The notes: a model not told the origin generated them from the sequence alone. Shown: positions 44,493-53,824, counted from the stretch's first letter. The stretch is 64,000 nt of DNA from Caenimonas soli (GCF_013155545.1 NZ_JABJVV010000008.1:1-64000); one strand, 5' to 3'. Program-made: numbers and translations.

Positions 44493-45490
44493 GGCTTGGA
44501 CTCCGCGAGCGCGGAAGGTGCCGGGCGGCGGCGCCAGAGGCGCGAGACCAGCTCCAGCACGCCGCCGGGCAGCGCCAGGACCACGCCCAAGAGCAGCAGG
44601 CCGGTGACCAGGTCGGAGATGCCCACCAGGGTGCGGGTGGCATAGAACACCGCGGACAGCATGACCGCGCCGAGCACGGGCCCCCAGAAGTAGGCGCTGC
44701 CGCCCAGCAGCGTGAACAGGATCGGGTTGGTGGAGTTGGACCAGTGGGCCAGCTCGGGCGTGACGATCTGCGCCCAGGGCGCGACCAGGGCGCCGGCCAT
44801 GGCGGTGGTGAATCCGGCGAAGACGAAGACCGTCCACCGGTGCAGCCGTACCGGGATCCCCAGGAACTCGGCGCGCTCGGGGTCCTGCTTCAGACCTTGC
44901 AGCGCCCGGCCGAACGGCGTCGCGATCACCCAGCGGATCAGCGCGATCAGGAGCACGCAGACGGCGACGATGAAGTAGTAGAAGTTATCCCCGGCCGCCA
45001 GGTCGATGCGCATTGGGCCGAGCGCGAGCGCCGGCCGCGGCAGGCCGCTCAGCCCGTCGTTGCGGCCCAGCCACCCGGTGTTCGAGATCAGCAGATGCAG
45101 CAGTTCGGCGAACGACAAGGTGAGGATGGCGAAGTACACGCCTTCGCTGCGGCGCAGGGCGACGGCGCCGACGATCGCGGCGATGGCCGCGCCGGCCAGG
45201 CCGGCGAGCGGCAGCGCCACCAGCAGCGGCAGATTCCATTGCTGCGTCAGCACGGCCGCGCCATAGGCGCCGGCCGCGAAGAACATCGCCTGGCCGAAAC
45301 TGAGCACACCCGACAGGCCGAACAGCAGGTTGAAGCTCAGGCCGAACACAGCGTTGATCCAGACCATGCCGGCAATGAAGATCAGCCCGCGGTTCAGGGC
45401 CGCCGGCAGCAACAGCCCGAGCAGCGCCAGCGCGAGCAGCACGAGCAGGTCGCGCCGCAGCCCGGCACCGGCGAATGCCGTGATTCTCAC
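44489..45490 (-). CDS. livM: Liv-type ABC transporter permease, LivM-like
   Basis: A 333-aa membrane protein with about nine hydrophobic segments. GTG at 45490 overlaps the livH stop (GTGA), the likely start. The Liv permease signatures are present: INAVFGLSFNLLFGLSGVLSFGQAMFF in the second/third helices and the EAA-like loop around LKQDPERAEFLGIPV, which docks to the ATPase. It forms the channel with LivH. Confidence 0.9.
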
Positions 45491-46371
45491 TGGCGTCTCC
45501 CCATCAGGCCCTGCGGCCGCAGCAGCAGGATCAGCGTCAGCGCCGCGAAGAACGGCAAACCGGGCAAGCCGGGCAACACCCATTGGCCGGCGGCGTCGAT
45601 GAGGCCCAGCAGAATGGAGCCGATGAAGGCGCCGCTGATGCTGCCCATGCCGCCGACGATGATCACGCCGAAGGCATAGATGACGAAGCCGCTGGCGAGC
45701 GAGGGCGACAGCGCCTGGTTCGCCAGCAGCAGCCCGCCCGCCAGCCCGGCCAGGCCAAAGCCCAGCGCCACGGTCAGCGTGTACACCAGGCGCACGTTGA
45801 CGCCCAGCAGCCGGGCCATCCACGGGTCCGCCGCGATCGCCTTGACGAGCCGGCCGCCCTTGGTGCGGTTCAGGAACAACTCGAGCGCGATGTAAGTAAC
45901 GAAGCCCGCGGCGATGATGAAGAGCGAGAGGCGCGGCACCACCGCCTGCCCCAGCATCCAGGCGCCGTCCAACGATTGCGGCGGCGTGACGCTGTGGTAC
46001 TTCAGGCCCCACACCAGCTTGGTGGCGCCCTCGCAGACCAGCAGCAGCGCATAGGTGGCGATCAGCACGTAGGCATCCTCGACCCCCGCCAGCCGGCGCA
46101 GCACCAGCCGATCGACCACCAGCCCCAGCAACGCGACGGCGAGGCCCGCGACGAGCGAACCGAACAGGTACACCGCCATCGAACCGCTGCTGCCCAAAGC
46201 CTGCGCCAGCGAGTAGGCCGCATACGCCCCGATCATGAAGAACCCGCCATGCGAGAAGTTGAGGATGTGCAGGGTGCCGAACAGCAACGTCAGGCCCGCG
46301 GCCACCAGGAACGTGGCCATGGCCCAGGTCAGGCTGTTGACCAGCAATGTCAGGATGTCGGCGGGACCCAT
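45487..46371 (-). CDS. livH: Liv-type ABC transporter permease, LivH-like
   Basis: A 294-aa membrane protein with about eight hydrophobic segments. It has LLFGTLHILNFSHGGFFMIGAY near the N terminus and the ATPase-docking loop KAIAADPWMARLLGVNV in the second half, both characteristic of LivH. It starts 10 bases after the substrate-binding protein gene. It pairs with LivM in the inner membrane. Confidence 0.9.
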   Translation of the reverse strand: MGPADILTLLVNSLTWAMATFLVAAGLTLLFGTLHILNFSHGGFFMIGAYAAYSLAQALGSSGSMAVYLFGSLVAGLAVALLGLVVDRLVLRRLAGVEDAYVLIATYALLLVCEGATKLVWGLKYHSVTPPQSLDGAWMLGQAVVPRLSLFIIAAGFVTYIALELFLNRTKGGRLVKAIAADPWMARLLGVNVRLVYTLTVALGFGLAGLAGGLLLANQALSPSLASGFVIYAFGVIIVGGMGSISGAFIGSILLGLIDAAGQWVLPGLPGLPFFAALTLILLLRPQGLMGRRQ

Positions 46372-46381
46372 TGCGCGGCGG

Positions 46382-47638
46382 TCAGGCGGTTCGCAGCTTC
46401 AGCTTCTGGCCGGGCGCCGGCGGCAGGATCGAGGTGCGGCCATCGACCTTGATGTATTGCGCCACGGCGTAGCCTTTTTCGGTGTTGGCCGGCTCGATGT
46501 AGACCAGTTCGACGTCCTTCACGGCCTGGTTGTCCTCGCGGCGCATATGGCGCGGCCCGGTCACCGTGTCCCAGGTCAGGCCCTTGAGGTTGGCGATCAC
46601 CGACGGCGTTTCCACCGACTTGCCTTTCTCGATGGAGCGGGCCAGCGCGTACAGCGCCGAATGCGCCTCGGCCGCCCAGCCGAGCGGCTCGGGGTCCTTG
46701 AACATGGCCAGGTAGTCGGCGACGAAGCGGTCGCTCATGGCGTTGCCCTTGTTGGCCGTCGAGTAGTAATGCATGCCGGTCCACTGCGGCGGCAACTGCT
46801 GCTTCATGCCGCGCGCCACCAGGAACTCGTTGGCCGAGTCGCACACCACCTTGTAGCGCTGCATCAGCCCGAAGCCGCGCGCCTGCTGGAACATCGTGAT
46901 CGCGTCGCCGCCATAGGTGGCATTGAAACAGCCGTCGGCCTGCACGCGCAGGGCGGCGGTGATGCCGTTGCGGTAGTCCGACACGCCGTAGGGCATCAGC
47001 ACCGGATCGATGATTTCCGGCTTTTTCTTGGCGATGGCCGGGTAGAACTCGAGCAGCCCGTCGACGAAGATGCTCCACACGGTGCGGCCGTACTCGTGGT
47101 CCGGAACCAGCCCGGTCCAGCGCGTCACGTTCGGGTACTTCTCCGCCATCAGCTTGGCTTGCGCCCGGCCGCGCGCATCGGGGCTGTCGCCCGGCCGGAA
47201 CATGTTCTCCGAGTACGCCTCGTGGTTCAACTTCTCGGTTCCGGCGCCGCAGGTGAGATGCACGCCCTTCTCCTGCTGCATCACGGGGGCGAGGGCCAGC
47301 ACCACGGCGCTGGAGATGCCGCCGAGATGCAGGTTGACGCCGGCGCCCAGCAGCTCGCGGGCGGCGGCCAGCGCGGCCGCCGGGTTGGCCTTGTCGTCGC
47401 GGATTTCGAGCGCTACCTGGCGGCCCAGGATGCCGCCGGCCTTGTTGATCTGGCTCATGGCCACCTCGGCGCCGTTCTTGACGTAGGTGCCGATGAATTC
47501 CTGCGGCCCCGACAAGGGGGTGATCAGGCCGATGCGCAGCGGCCCGCCCTGGGCCCGCGCGAGGTTCGGCAGCGCGAGGCTGGAAGCGGCGGCGGCGCCG
47601 AATTGAAGCACGTGCCTGCGGGTGGGATGTTGACGCAT
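46382..47638 (-). CDS. Periplasmic ABC substrate-binding protein, LivJ/K-like
   Basis: A 418-aa protein with a long, Arg-containing signal peptide (TRRHVLQFGAAAASSLALPNLARA), which may use Tat or Sec export. The mature part is a type I periplasmic binding fold: PLRIGLITPLSGPQEFIG, GGISSAVVLALAPV, and a second lobe with GGDAITMF and EPLGWAAEAHSALYALARS. It captures the transported acid. Sequence resembles proteins for aromatic or amide compounds rather than amino acids only, but the ligand is not predictable. It lies between the crotonase and livH genes. Confidence 0.85.
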   Translation of the reverse strand: MRQHPTRRHVLQFGAAAASSLALPNLARAQGGPLRIGLITPLSGPQEFIGTYVKNGAEVAMSQINKAGGILGRQVALEIRDDKANPAAALAAARELLGAGVNLHLGGISSAVVLALAPVMQQEKGVHLTCGAGTEKLNHEAYSENMFRPGDSPDARGRAQAKLMAEKYPNVTRWTGLVPDHEYGRTVWSIFVDGLLEFYPAIAKKKPEIIDPVLMPYGVSDYRNGITAALRVQADGCFNATYGGDAITMFQQARGFGLMQRYKVVCDSANEFLVARGMKQQLPPQWTGMHYYSTANKGNAMSDRFVADYLAMFKDPEPLGWAAEAHSALYALARSIEKGKSVETPSVIANLKGLTWDTVTGPRHMRREDNQAVKDVELVYIEPANTEKGYAVAQYIKVDGRTSILPPAPGQKLKLRTA

Positions 47639-47668
47639 GGAGCTCTCCTGGGTGTCGATGGGTGGGTT

Positions 47669-48472
47669 TCAGCGGCCGGTGAACTGGGGCTTGCGCCGCT
47701 CACGGAAGGCCTTCACGGCCTCCGCGTGGTCGGCACTGCGGTTGGACAGGCACTCGTAGGCGAGGCCCGCGTCGAAGTGCGCGTGGAAGAGCGCGCGCAG
47801 CGGCAGGTTGCTGGTGATCTTGGTCCAGCGGATCGCCTTGGTGGCGCCGCCGGCGATGCGCTGCGCCAGCGCCTGCACCTGCTCGTCGAGCTGCGCAAGC
47901 GGCACCACGTCGGTGATGAGACCGATGCGCTCCGCCTCGGCGGCCGTCAGCAGCTCGCCGGTGAACAGGTACTTGCGCGCCTTGGCGTAGCCGACGAGCT
48001 GCGGCCAGATCAGCGCGCCGCCGTCGCCGGCCACCAAGCCCACGCTCACATGCGGATCGCCGATCTTCGCTTCGTCGGAGGCGACGACGATGTCGCTCAG
48101 CAGCGCCAGCGTGGCGCCCAGGCCGGTGGCATGCCCGTTCATCTTGCAGATCAGCGGCTTTTCCAGGTCGAGCTGGGTGAAGACGATGTCCTTGCCTTCG
48201 CGCGCCATCCGGTCGAACTCGTCGGGGTCGTCCACATGCGACTGCATCCAGTCGATGTCGCCGCCGGCGCAAAACGCCGCGCCGCTGCCGGTCAGCACGA
48301 CGACATCGGAGTCCGGGTCGCGCTGCGCGTCGGTGAAGACGCGCGAGAGCTCGGTGTGCAGGCGGCCGTTCACCGCATTGCGCTGTTCCGGGCGGTGCAA
48401 GGCGATGGTCAGCACGCGTCCGTCACGGCTGAACCTCAGGCATTGGTAGCTATCGAAATCCATCTGCGTCAC
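47669..48472 (-). CDS. Crotonase (enoyl-CoA hydratase/isomerase) family protein
   Basis: A 267-aa crotonase. The oxyanion hole residues are visible in FCAGGDIDWM and MNGHATGLGATLALLSD. The two glutamates used by classical hydratases are not in their usual places: DPHVSVGL has His where PEI has Glu, and KARKYLFTG has Lys where the second Glu would be. A simple water-adding hydratase is therefore doubtful; isomerase, hydrolase or other acyl-CoA chemistry is possible. The ATG overlaps the upstream ACAD stop (ATGA). It should act on the CoA ester made by the ligase. Confidence 0.85.
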   Translation of the reverse strand: MTQMDFDSYQCLRFSRDGRVLTIALHRPEQRNAVNGRLHTELSRVFTDAQRDPDSDVVVLTGSGAAFCAGGDIDWMQSHVDDPDEFDRMAREGKDIVFTQLDLEKPLICKMNGHATGLGATLALLSDIVVASDEAKIGDPHVSVGLVAGDGGALIWPQLVGYAKARKYLFTGELLTAAEAERIGLITDVVPLAQLDEQVQALAQRIAGGATKAIRWTKITSNLPLRALFHAHFDAGLAYECLSNRSADHAEAVKAFRERRKPQFTGR

Positions 48473-49539
48473 CTCCCCACCGGGCTGTCCACGAACCGCC
48501 GCAAGTGCTCGCGCGGGCTGCCGTAGAGTTGTTCATCGACCACGGCCCGCCGCAGGCAGTGGCTGGCACCGCACTCCTCGGTGATGCCGATGCCGCCGTG
48601 CAGCTGCACCGCCTCCTGGGCCAGCAGCCGGGCCTGCGGCCCGATGAAGGCCTTGGCCGCGTGGACCTCGCCGGCGCGGCCCTGCGGGTCGCCCTGCAGC
48701 GCGCGCACTGCCTGGGCCAGCACCGCGCGCGATTCCTGCAGGCGTATGTACATGTCCACCGTGCGGTGCACCACGACCTGGTGGCTGCCCAGCGGCACGC
48801 CGAACTGCTGGCGCGTCTTCACGTGTTCCAGCGTCAGCGCGAAGGCGGTCTCCATCGCCCCCACGGCATCGGCCGACGCGGCCAGGGCCGCCAGCAACGC
48901 GCTGTGCGTGCCGCCCTCGACCGGCAGCGGCTCCGCCTCGCAACCCTCGAATTCCAAAGTCGCGGCGGCGCGTCCGTCCATCAGGGGATAGGGCTTGAGC
49001 TTGACGCCCGCCGCCTCGGGGCGGACGGCGAACCACTGCCTGCGGCCGCCGTCCAGCACTTCCACCAGTAGCAGGTCGGCCAGGTCGGCATCGAGCACGA
49101 CGTCGCGCCCGCCGACCAAGCCGGCGCCATCGACCCGGACCGGCCAAGCGCCATCGGCGAAAGCACAGGCGATGCGCAGGCGCCCTGCCAGCAGCTCCGG
49201 AATCCATCGGGCGCGCTGCGCGGCGCCGGCATGAAGCCGGATCACGTCGGCTGCAATGCAACCCGTCGAGACCAGAGGCTCGTTGATGCCACAGGCGCCG
49301 GCGACGCGTGCGAGAACAGCGACGCCCCCGATACGCAGACCCAGGCCGTCATCTTCTTCGGCCGTGGCAACGGCCAGCCATCCCAGGCCGGCCATGTCGC
49401 GCCAGCGGGATGCATCGAAGCGTGCTTGCTGCGCGCTCAGGCGATGCCGGTCCGCCGGCGCGTAGCGCTCGCGGCCGAAGCGCTCGGCGGCGTCGGCCAG
49501 GGCCTGGTCGATCTCGTCCATGGCGGCGAGCGCTTTCAC
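48469..49539 (-). CDS. Acyl-CoA dehydrogenase, second subunit-like
   Basis: A 356-aa protein. GTG at 49539 overlaps the first ACAD's stop (GTGA), the likely start; an ATG at 49521 is also possible. The C-terminal domain is clear: HVKTRQQFGVPLGSHQ, EVHAAKAFIGPQ, and QLHGGIGITEE, while the N-terminal flavin-pocket part is more divergent. Such a shorter, divergent ACAD directly beside a longer one is the pattern of heteromeric (alpha2beta2) acyl-CoA dehydrogenases acting on bulky or cyclic substrates. It is probably the non- or less-catalytic partner. Confidence 0.8.
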   Translation of the reverse strand: MKALAAMDEIDQALADAAERFGRERYAPADRHRLSAQQARFDASRWRDMAGLGWLAVATAEEDDGLGLRIGGVAVLARVAGACGINEPLVSTGCIAADVIRLHAGAAQRARWIPELLAGRLRIACAFADGAWPVRVDGAGLVGGRDVVLDADLADLLLVEVLDGGRRQWFAVRPEAAGVKLKPYPLMDGRAAATLEFEGCEAEPLPVEGGTHSALLAALAASADAVGAMETAFALTLEHVKTRQQFGVPLGSHQVVVHRTVDMYIRLQESRAVLAQAVRALQGDPQGRAGEVHAAKAFIGPQARLLAQEAVQLHGGIGITEECGASHCLRRAVVDEQLYGSPREHLRRFVDSPVGR

Positions 49540-50747
49540 AGCCCCAGCTCCATCTTGGCAATCACGTTGCGCTGGATCTCGTTGGCGCCGCCATAGATGG
49601 TGGCCGCCCGCCCATGCAGGTAGTCGCGCACGAGGCCCGGTCCCAGTTCGGGCCCGGTGGCACTGGCCGGCCGGTCCAGGTGCACCAGGGCCGGGTCGTA
49701 CACCGTGCCGTGCGCTCCCAGCCATTCCATCGTGGTTTCGGCGATCGCCTGCTGCAGCTCGGAACCCCGGATCTTCATGATGGACGCCTCGGCCCCGGGC
49801 GCGGCTTGCGGGTCCATCGCCTGAGCCGTCTGCAGGCAGAAGGCGCGCAGCGCATGTAGGCGCAACTCGAGCTCCGCCAGGCGGCGCTGGAAATCGTCCC
49901 GGTCCGCGCGCTGGGGATCGGCCGCGACCAGGCTCCTCAGGTGCGCGAGCTGGCGCATCGAGCGGCCCGTCTCGGCGGCGATGACCCGCTCGTTCGACAG
50001 CAGGAATTTCGCATAGCCCCAACCGCTGCCCTCCTCGCCGACCAGGTTGCAGGCCGGGACCCGCACCTCGTCGAGGAAAACCTCGTTGACGTGGTGGCAG
50101 CCATCCATCGTCCGGATCGGCCGCACCGTGATGCCGGGCGTCTTCATGTCGATCAGGAGGAAGGAGATACCCGCCTGCCGGCGGCCCTCGTCGCTGGTGC
50201 GCACCAGGCAGAACATCCAGTCAGCCCACTGCGCGTAACTGGTCCAGATCTTCTGGCCGGTGACGACGTACTCGTCGCCCTCGCGCACCGCCCGCGTCGT
50301 GAGGGCGGCGAGGTCGGAGCCCGCACCGGGTTCCGAGTAGCCCTGCGCCCACCATTCGGCGCTAGCCAGGATGGGCGGCAGGAAGCGTTCCTTTTGCCAC
50401 CGCGAGCCGAAGGTATGAATGACCGGGCCGACGTAGCTGATGCCGAACGGGATCAGCCACGGCGCGCCGCACGCGGCCGATTCTTCCTCGAAAATGAACC
50501 GCTGCAGAGGCGTCCAGCCGCGGCCGCCGTGCTCACGCGGCCAATGGCCGGCCACCCAGCCTTTGGGCACCAGGGCGTGCAGGAAGGCGAGATAATCCTC
50601 CTTCTCGAGGAAGAGGTTGGCCTGCACTTTCGCGCGCACACGGGCCGGCAGTTCGCGCTCGCACCAGTGGCGCACCTCGGCGCGGAACAGCATGCCTTCC
50701 GGGTCGCCGCCGGCACCCGCATTCGCCGGCGGTGTCAGCGCATCCAT
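49536..50747 (-). CDS. Acyl-CoA dehydrogenase
   Basis: A 403-aa flavoprotein (from ATG 50747; an ATG at 50786 would add 13 residues but places the operator palindrome inside the gene). FAD and substrate-pocket motifs are present: GYSEPGAGSDLAAL, GQKIWTSYAQWADWMFCLVRT, FFLEN-like LLSNERVIAAE, and the C-terminal GGANEIQRNVIAK. It oxidises an acyl-CoA to the 2-enoyl-CoA and passes electrons to ETF. It is the first gene of the operon, adjacent to the divergent TetR regulator. Confidence 0.85.
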   Translation of the reverse strand: MDALTPPANAGAGGDPEGMLFRAEVRHWCERELPARVRAKVQANLFLEKEDYLAFLHALVPKGWVAGHWPREHGGRGWTPLQRFIFEEESAACGAPWLIPFGISYVGPVIHTFGSRWQKERFLPPILASAEWWAQGYSEPGAGSDLAALTTRAVREGDEYVVTGQKIWTSYAQWADWMFCLVRTSDEGRRQAGISFLLIDMKTPGITVRPIRTMDGCHHVNEVFLDEVRVPACNLVGEEGSGWGYAKFLLSNERVIAAETGRSMRQLAHLRSLVAADPQRADRDDFQRRLAELELRLHALRAFCLQTAQAMDPQAAPGAEASIMKIRGSELQQAIAETTMEWLGAHGTVYDPALVHLDRPASATGPELGPGLVRDYLHGRAATIYGGANEIQRNVIAKMELGL

Positions 50748-50763
50748 CGGGGGGTCTTGTAAA

Positions 50764-50779
50764 ATGAACGGTGGTTCAT
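50764..50779. promoter_or_regulatory. Palindromic operator, probable TetR site
   Basis: ATGAAC-GGTG-GTTCAT, a perfect 6-bp-arm inverted repeat with a 4-base spacer, lies between the divergent acyl-CoA dehydrogenase and TetR genes. GAAC-N4-GTTC-like palindromes are common operators for TetR proteins controlling acyl-CoA metabolism. The position just upstream of the dehydrogenase's start fits repression. Confidence 0.6.
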
Positions 50780-50867
50780 AACTCATTATTGACGCACAGC
50801 CAGTCTCCCATAGCTAGGGAAAACGCGGAGCAGGTGCGGGCTAGACTGCAAGCTCGAGTGTGAAAGG

Positions 50868-51578
50868 ATGGCATGGATGAGAAGCGACAGTTCCCGTGAG
50901 CGCGCCCAGCCGGGGCGGGTTGCGGCCGCGCCCGAATCGCCCGCCCTGCGCGAGCGCCAGCCGCGCAAGCTCTCCGACGCGGCGGTGCAGGCCCGGGCCC
51001 AGCGCGCGGCGCAAACCCGCGACGACCTGCTGTTGTCGGCCGCGCTCGTCGTGGGGGAAAGCGGCTATCGCGATGCCTCGGTGCAGAGGATCACCACCGC
51101 GGCCGGGCTGGCGCAGGGCACCTTCTACCTCTACTTTCCCTCGCGGCAGGCGTTGTTCGACGAGCTGCTGCCGCACTTCGGCTTGCAAATGCTGGAGCAG
51201 GTGCGCGCCCGCATGGCCGAGGAGCACGAATTTCTTGAGATGGAAGTCGCCGGCCTGAAGGCGGTGTTCGAATACCTGTCGGACAACCCCTGGTTCTGGC
51301 GCGTGCTGAACGAGGCCGAGGTCGAGGCGCCCACGGCCTGGGCACGCCATCACGAGGAGGTGACGAGCCGCTATATCCGCTTCCTCAAGCGCGTAAAGGC
51401 GGGCGGCGGACTGCGCGCTTACGGCGTTGCAGAGTTGCCCACCGTGGCCCAGTTCCTGGTGGCGGCGCGCGACTACATGTACCGCAGCCACCTGACGAGC
51501 CATGCGCCGGGACGGGACATCCCGCTGGCCATCCTGAAGACCTACCGCCGCTTCATCGAACGCGGGCTGGGCGACTGA
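50868..51578 (+). CDS. TetR family transcriptional regulator
   Basis: A 236-aa regulator. A ~45-residue Arg/Pro-rich N-terminal extension is followed by the TetR DNA-binding domain: RDDLLLSAALVVGESGYRDASVQRITTAAGLAQGTFYLYFPSRQALF (helix-turn-helix residues ~50-100). The C-terminal ligand domain has FEYLSDNPWFWRVLNEAE. Divergent from the acyl-CoA dehydrogenase operon, with a palindromic site at 50764-50779, it most likely represses that operon and is released by an acyl-CoA. An ATG 9 bases downstream is an alternative start. Confidence 0.85.
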   Translation: MAWMRSDSSRERAQPGRVAAAPESPALRERQPRKLSDAAVQARAQRAAQTRDDLLLSAALVVGESGYRDASVQRITTAAGLAQGTFYLYFPSRQALFDELLPHFGLQMLEQVRARMAEEHEFLEMEVAGLKAVFEYLSDNPWFWRVLNEAEVEAPTAWARHHEEVTSRYIRFLKRVKAGGGLRAYGVAELPTVAQFLVAARDYMYRSHLTSHAPGRDIPLAILKTYRRFIERGLGD

Positions 51579-51657
51579 CCGATTCGCGCGGCTACTGCAG
51601 CTTCACTTCACCGTCAAATGTGACGCGCAGTCTCGCGTTTGTCAGCGACCCATTTCT

Positions 51658-51890
51658 TCAGTCCGGCAAGTCGATCGCATTAAGCTCGGCGAGCAGGCCG
51701 GCCAAGTCCTTCTGCACCGTGCCCCACAACAAATCTGTCTCGATATCGAAGTATGCGTGAACGGGACCAGCGCAAACCGAAGCATCTCATCCTGGTCCAA
51801 ATCAGCCCGCGCACGACCTGCGACAAATCCCTGAGCCAACTTCGCAGCATCGATCATGTGGCGAATGCGTACTGCATCTTCAGCTCGCAT
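51658..51890 (-). pseudogene. HepT-like toxin, internally deleted and frameshifted
   Basis: The start ([23 protein letters not shown]...DQDEMLRFALV) is the N terminus of a HepT HEPN toxin. The rest (VHAYFDIETDLLWGTVQKDLAGLLAELNAIDLPD, ending at 51658) is the C terminus in another frame. About 35 residues between, including the Arg of the HEPN R-x4-6-H active site and flanking helices, are missing, and the joint shifts the frame. The catalytic ribonuclease is therefore lost. It overlaps the mntA antitoxin gene by 11 bases, the normal HepT/MntA arrangement. Confidence 0.85.
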
Positions 51891-52182
51891 ACTGAACCTC
51901 CGCCGTCTTCACCACTTCTTCTCGAAAGTAACGCGACAGATCACCGGGTGTGCGCAAATCTACCTTGCGACCACCAAGCAAATCTGACAGCTCGATCTCC
52001 ATCGCGGCGATGCCAAATAGTCCGGGCATATGGGCCGGATCGAACTCCACGAGCAGATCGATGTCGCTGTCGGGGCGTGCCGTGCCTTTGAGCTGCGAAC
52101 CGAACAGCGCCAGACGGCGGATATGGTGAGATTCGCAGAACCGCGCGACTGTCGCTTCATCCAAGTTCAAGGCGGGGTGCAT
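51880..52182 (-). CDS. MntA-like nucleotidyltransferase antitoxin
   Basis: A 100-aa protein with the minimal nucleotidyltransferase motif [21 protein letters not shown] (GS-x10-DxD), needed to AMPylate the HepT toxin. The second part [23 protein letters not shown] and the end fit the MNT family. Its toxin partner is deleted in the active site, so the antitoxin is probably a leftover or has other targets. It precedes hepT and overlaps it. Confidence 0.85.
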   Translation of the reverse strand: MHPALNLDEATVARFCESHHIRRLALFGSQLKGTARPDSDIDLLVEFDPAHMPGLFGIAAMEIELSDLLGGRKVDLRTPGDLSRYFREEVVKTAEVQYAS

Positions 52183-52354
52183 GGACTAATCCTTAGAAAG
52201 ATGCTTGAAATCTCCACGCCTACGGATGAGGGCTGCGACATGCGGGGAAAATCTGGGAATTCAAAGGGCTTTAGGGCTCAGAAGTAAAGCCTTGAATTCA
52301 CTAGCAATTTTTCTGCTTTGACTTGCCGTAAAGTTGGGCGAGTCTGAAGGGTCC

Positions 52355-52447
52355 TGGCGGAAACGGAGGGATTCGAACCCTCGATGAGGCTCTACACCCC
52401 ATACTCCCTTAGCAGGGGAGCACCTTCGGCCACTCGGTCACGTTTCC
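52355..52447 (-). tRNA. tRNA-Ser (GCT anticodon)
   Basis: Read on the minus strand it folds as a class II tRNA: acceptor stem GGAAACG/CGTTTCC, D-arm with TGACCGAGTGGCCGA, anticodon loop CTGCTAA (anticodon GCT), a long serine-type variable arm (GTATGGGGTGT...), T-arm with GGTTCGAATCC, discriminator G and an encoded CCA. It decodes AGC/AGU. Confidence 0.95.
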
Positions 52448-52479
52448 TGTAGGGGAGATTATGCCCCATCGGCAGCTCT

Positions 52480-53748
52480 TCAGGAGGCCGGCTGGTCCAG
52501 GTCGAAAGCCCGGTGCAGGGCCCGGACGGCCAGCTCCATGTACTTCTCGTCGATCACCACGGAGGTCTTGATCTCGCTGGTGGAAATCATCTGGATATTG
52601 ATACCTTCTTCGCTCAGCGAGCGGAACATCTTGGCGGCGATGCCCACGTGGCTGCGCATGCCGATGCCCACGATGCTGACCTTGCAGATCCGGGTGTCGC
52701 CTTCCAGCTGGTCCGTGCCCAGCGCCGGCAGCACCTTGGTCTTGAGCAGGTCCACGGCGCGCGCGTAGTCGTTGCGGTGCACGGTGAAGCTGAAGTCGGT
52801 CTTGCCGTCCTTGGAGATGTTCTGGATGATCATGTCGACTTCGATGTTGGCATCGGCGACGGCGCCCAGGATGTTGTAGGCGATGCCGGGCTTGTCGGGC
52901 ACGCCCAGGATCGAGATCTTGGCTTCGTCGCGGTTGAAGGCGATGCCGGATACGACGGCTTGTTCCATTTGTACGTCTTCCTCAAAAGTGATCAAGGTGC
53001 CGGACTTGGCCTCCTCGTCGATGTCTATGTCCCAGGGCGTGAAGCTGGACAGCACGCGCAGCGGCACCTGGTATTTGCCGGCGAATTCCACCGAGCGGAT
53101 CTGCAGCACCTTGGAGCCCAGCGATGCCATTTCCAGCATCTCCTCGAAGCTCACCGTGTGCAGGCGCCGCGCCTCGGGCACGACACGCGGGTCGGTGGTG
53201 TACACGCCGTCCACGTCGGTGTAGATCAGGCATTCGTGCGCCTTCAGCGCGGCAGCCACTGCCACGGCCGACGTATCGCTGCCGCCGCGGCCCAGCGTGG
53301 TGATGTTGCCCTGGCCGTCCACGCCCTGGAAGCCGGTGATGATGACCACCCGGCCGGCGGCCAGGTCGGCGCGCACCTTCTTGTCGTCGATCGATTCGAT
53401 GCGGGCCTTGGTGTAGGCGCTGTTGGTCTTGATCGCCACCTGCCAGCCGGCATAGCTCACGGCGTCCAGGCCTTCGGCCTGCAGGGCGATCGCCAGCAGC
53501 GCGGACGAGGCCTGCTCGCCGGTCGCGCCCAGCATGTCGAGTTCGCGGTGGAACGCGTCGCTATGTTTGGCCGGCGACAGTTCCTTGGCCAGGCCCAGCA
53601 GGCGGTTGGTTTCGCCGCTCATGGCGCTGGGCACCACGACCATCTGGTGGCCGGCCTTGTGCCACTTGGCCACGCGCTTGGCAACGTTGCGGATGCGCTC
53701 GGTCGAGCCCATGGACGTGCCGCCGTATTTGTGAACGATCAATGCCAT
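52480..53748 (-). CDS. lysC: Aspartate kinase
   Basis: A 422-aa enzyme that phosphorylates L-aspartate, the first step to lysine, threonine and methionine. The start MALIVHKYGGTSMGS holds the KYGGTS nucleotide motif; GRGGSDTSAVAVAAAL is the catalytic-domain motif. Two ACT domains at the C terminus (VSGIAFNRDEAKISILGVPDKPG and VSIVGIGMRSHVGIAAKMF) mediate feedback inhibition by lysine and threonine, as in the monofunctional class. I chose the ATG at 53748; the longer frame to 53787 is not protein-like. Full length. Confidence 0.97.
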   Translation of the reverse strand: MALIVHKYGGTSMGSTERIRNVAKRVAKWHKAGHQMVVVPSAMSGETNRLLGLAKELSPAKHSDAFHRELDMLGATGEQASSALLAIALQAEGLDAVSYAGWQVAIKTNSAYTKARIESIDDKKVRADLAAGRVVIITGFQGVDGQGNITTLGRGGSDTSAVAVAAALKAHECLIYTDVDGVYTTDPRVVPEARRLHTVSFEEMLEMASLGSKVLQIRSVEFAGKYQVPLRVLSSFTPWDIDIDEEAKSGTLITFEEDVQMEQAVVSGIAFNRDEAKISILGVPDKPGIAYNILGAVADANIEVDMIIQNISKDGKTDFSFTVHRNDYARAVDLLKTKVLPALGTDQLEGDTRICKVSIVGIGMRSHVGIAAKMFRSLSEEGINIQMISTSEIKTSVVIDEKYMELAVRALHRAFDLDQPAS

Positions 53749-53824
53749 CGGAAGGGAATGAGTAGATGAGGCGGCCGCGCCGCGCAAAACCTGGGGATTA
53801 TACCTAGTGAGTTAGGGGGACTGG

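Noticed and set aside
46235-48526. 763-codon plus-strand ORF opposite the transporter and crotonase genes
   Set aside because: A shadow of several well-identified minus-strand genes; no domain is visible.
52513-53769. 418-codon plus-strand ORF opposite lysC
   Set aside because: A shadow frame; lysC has all family motifs.
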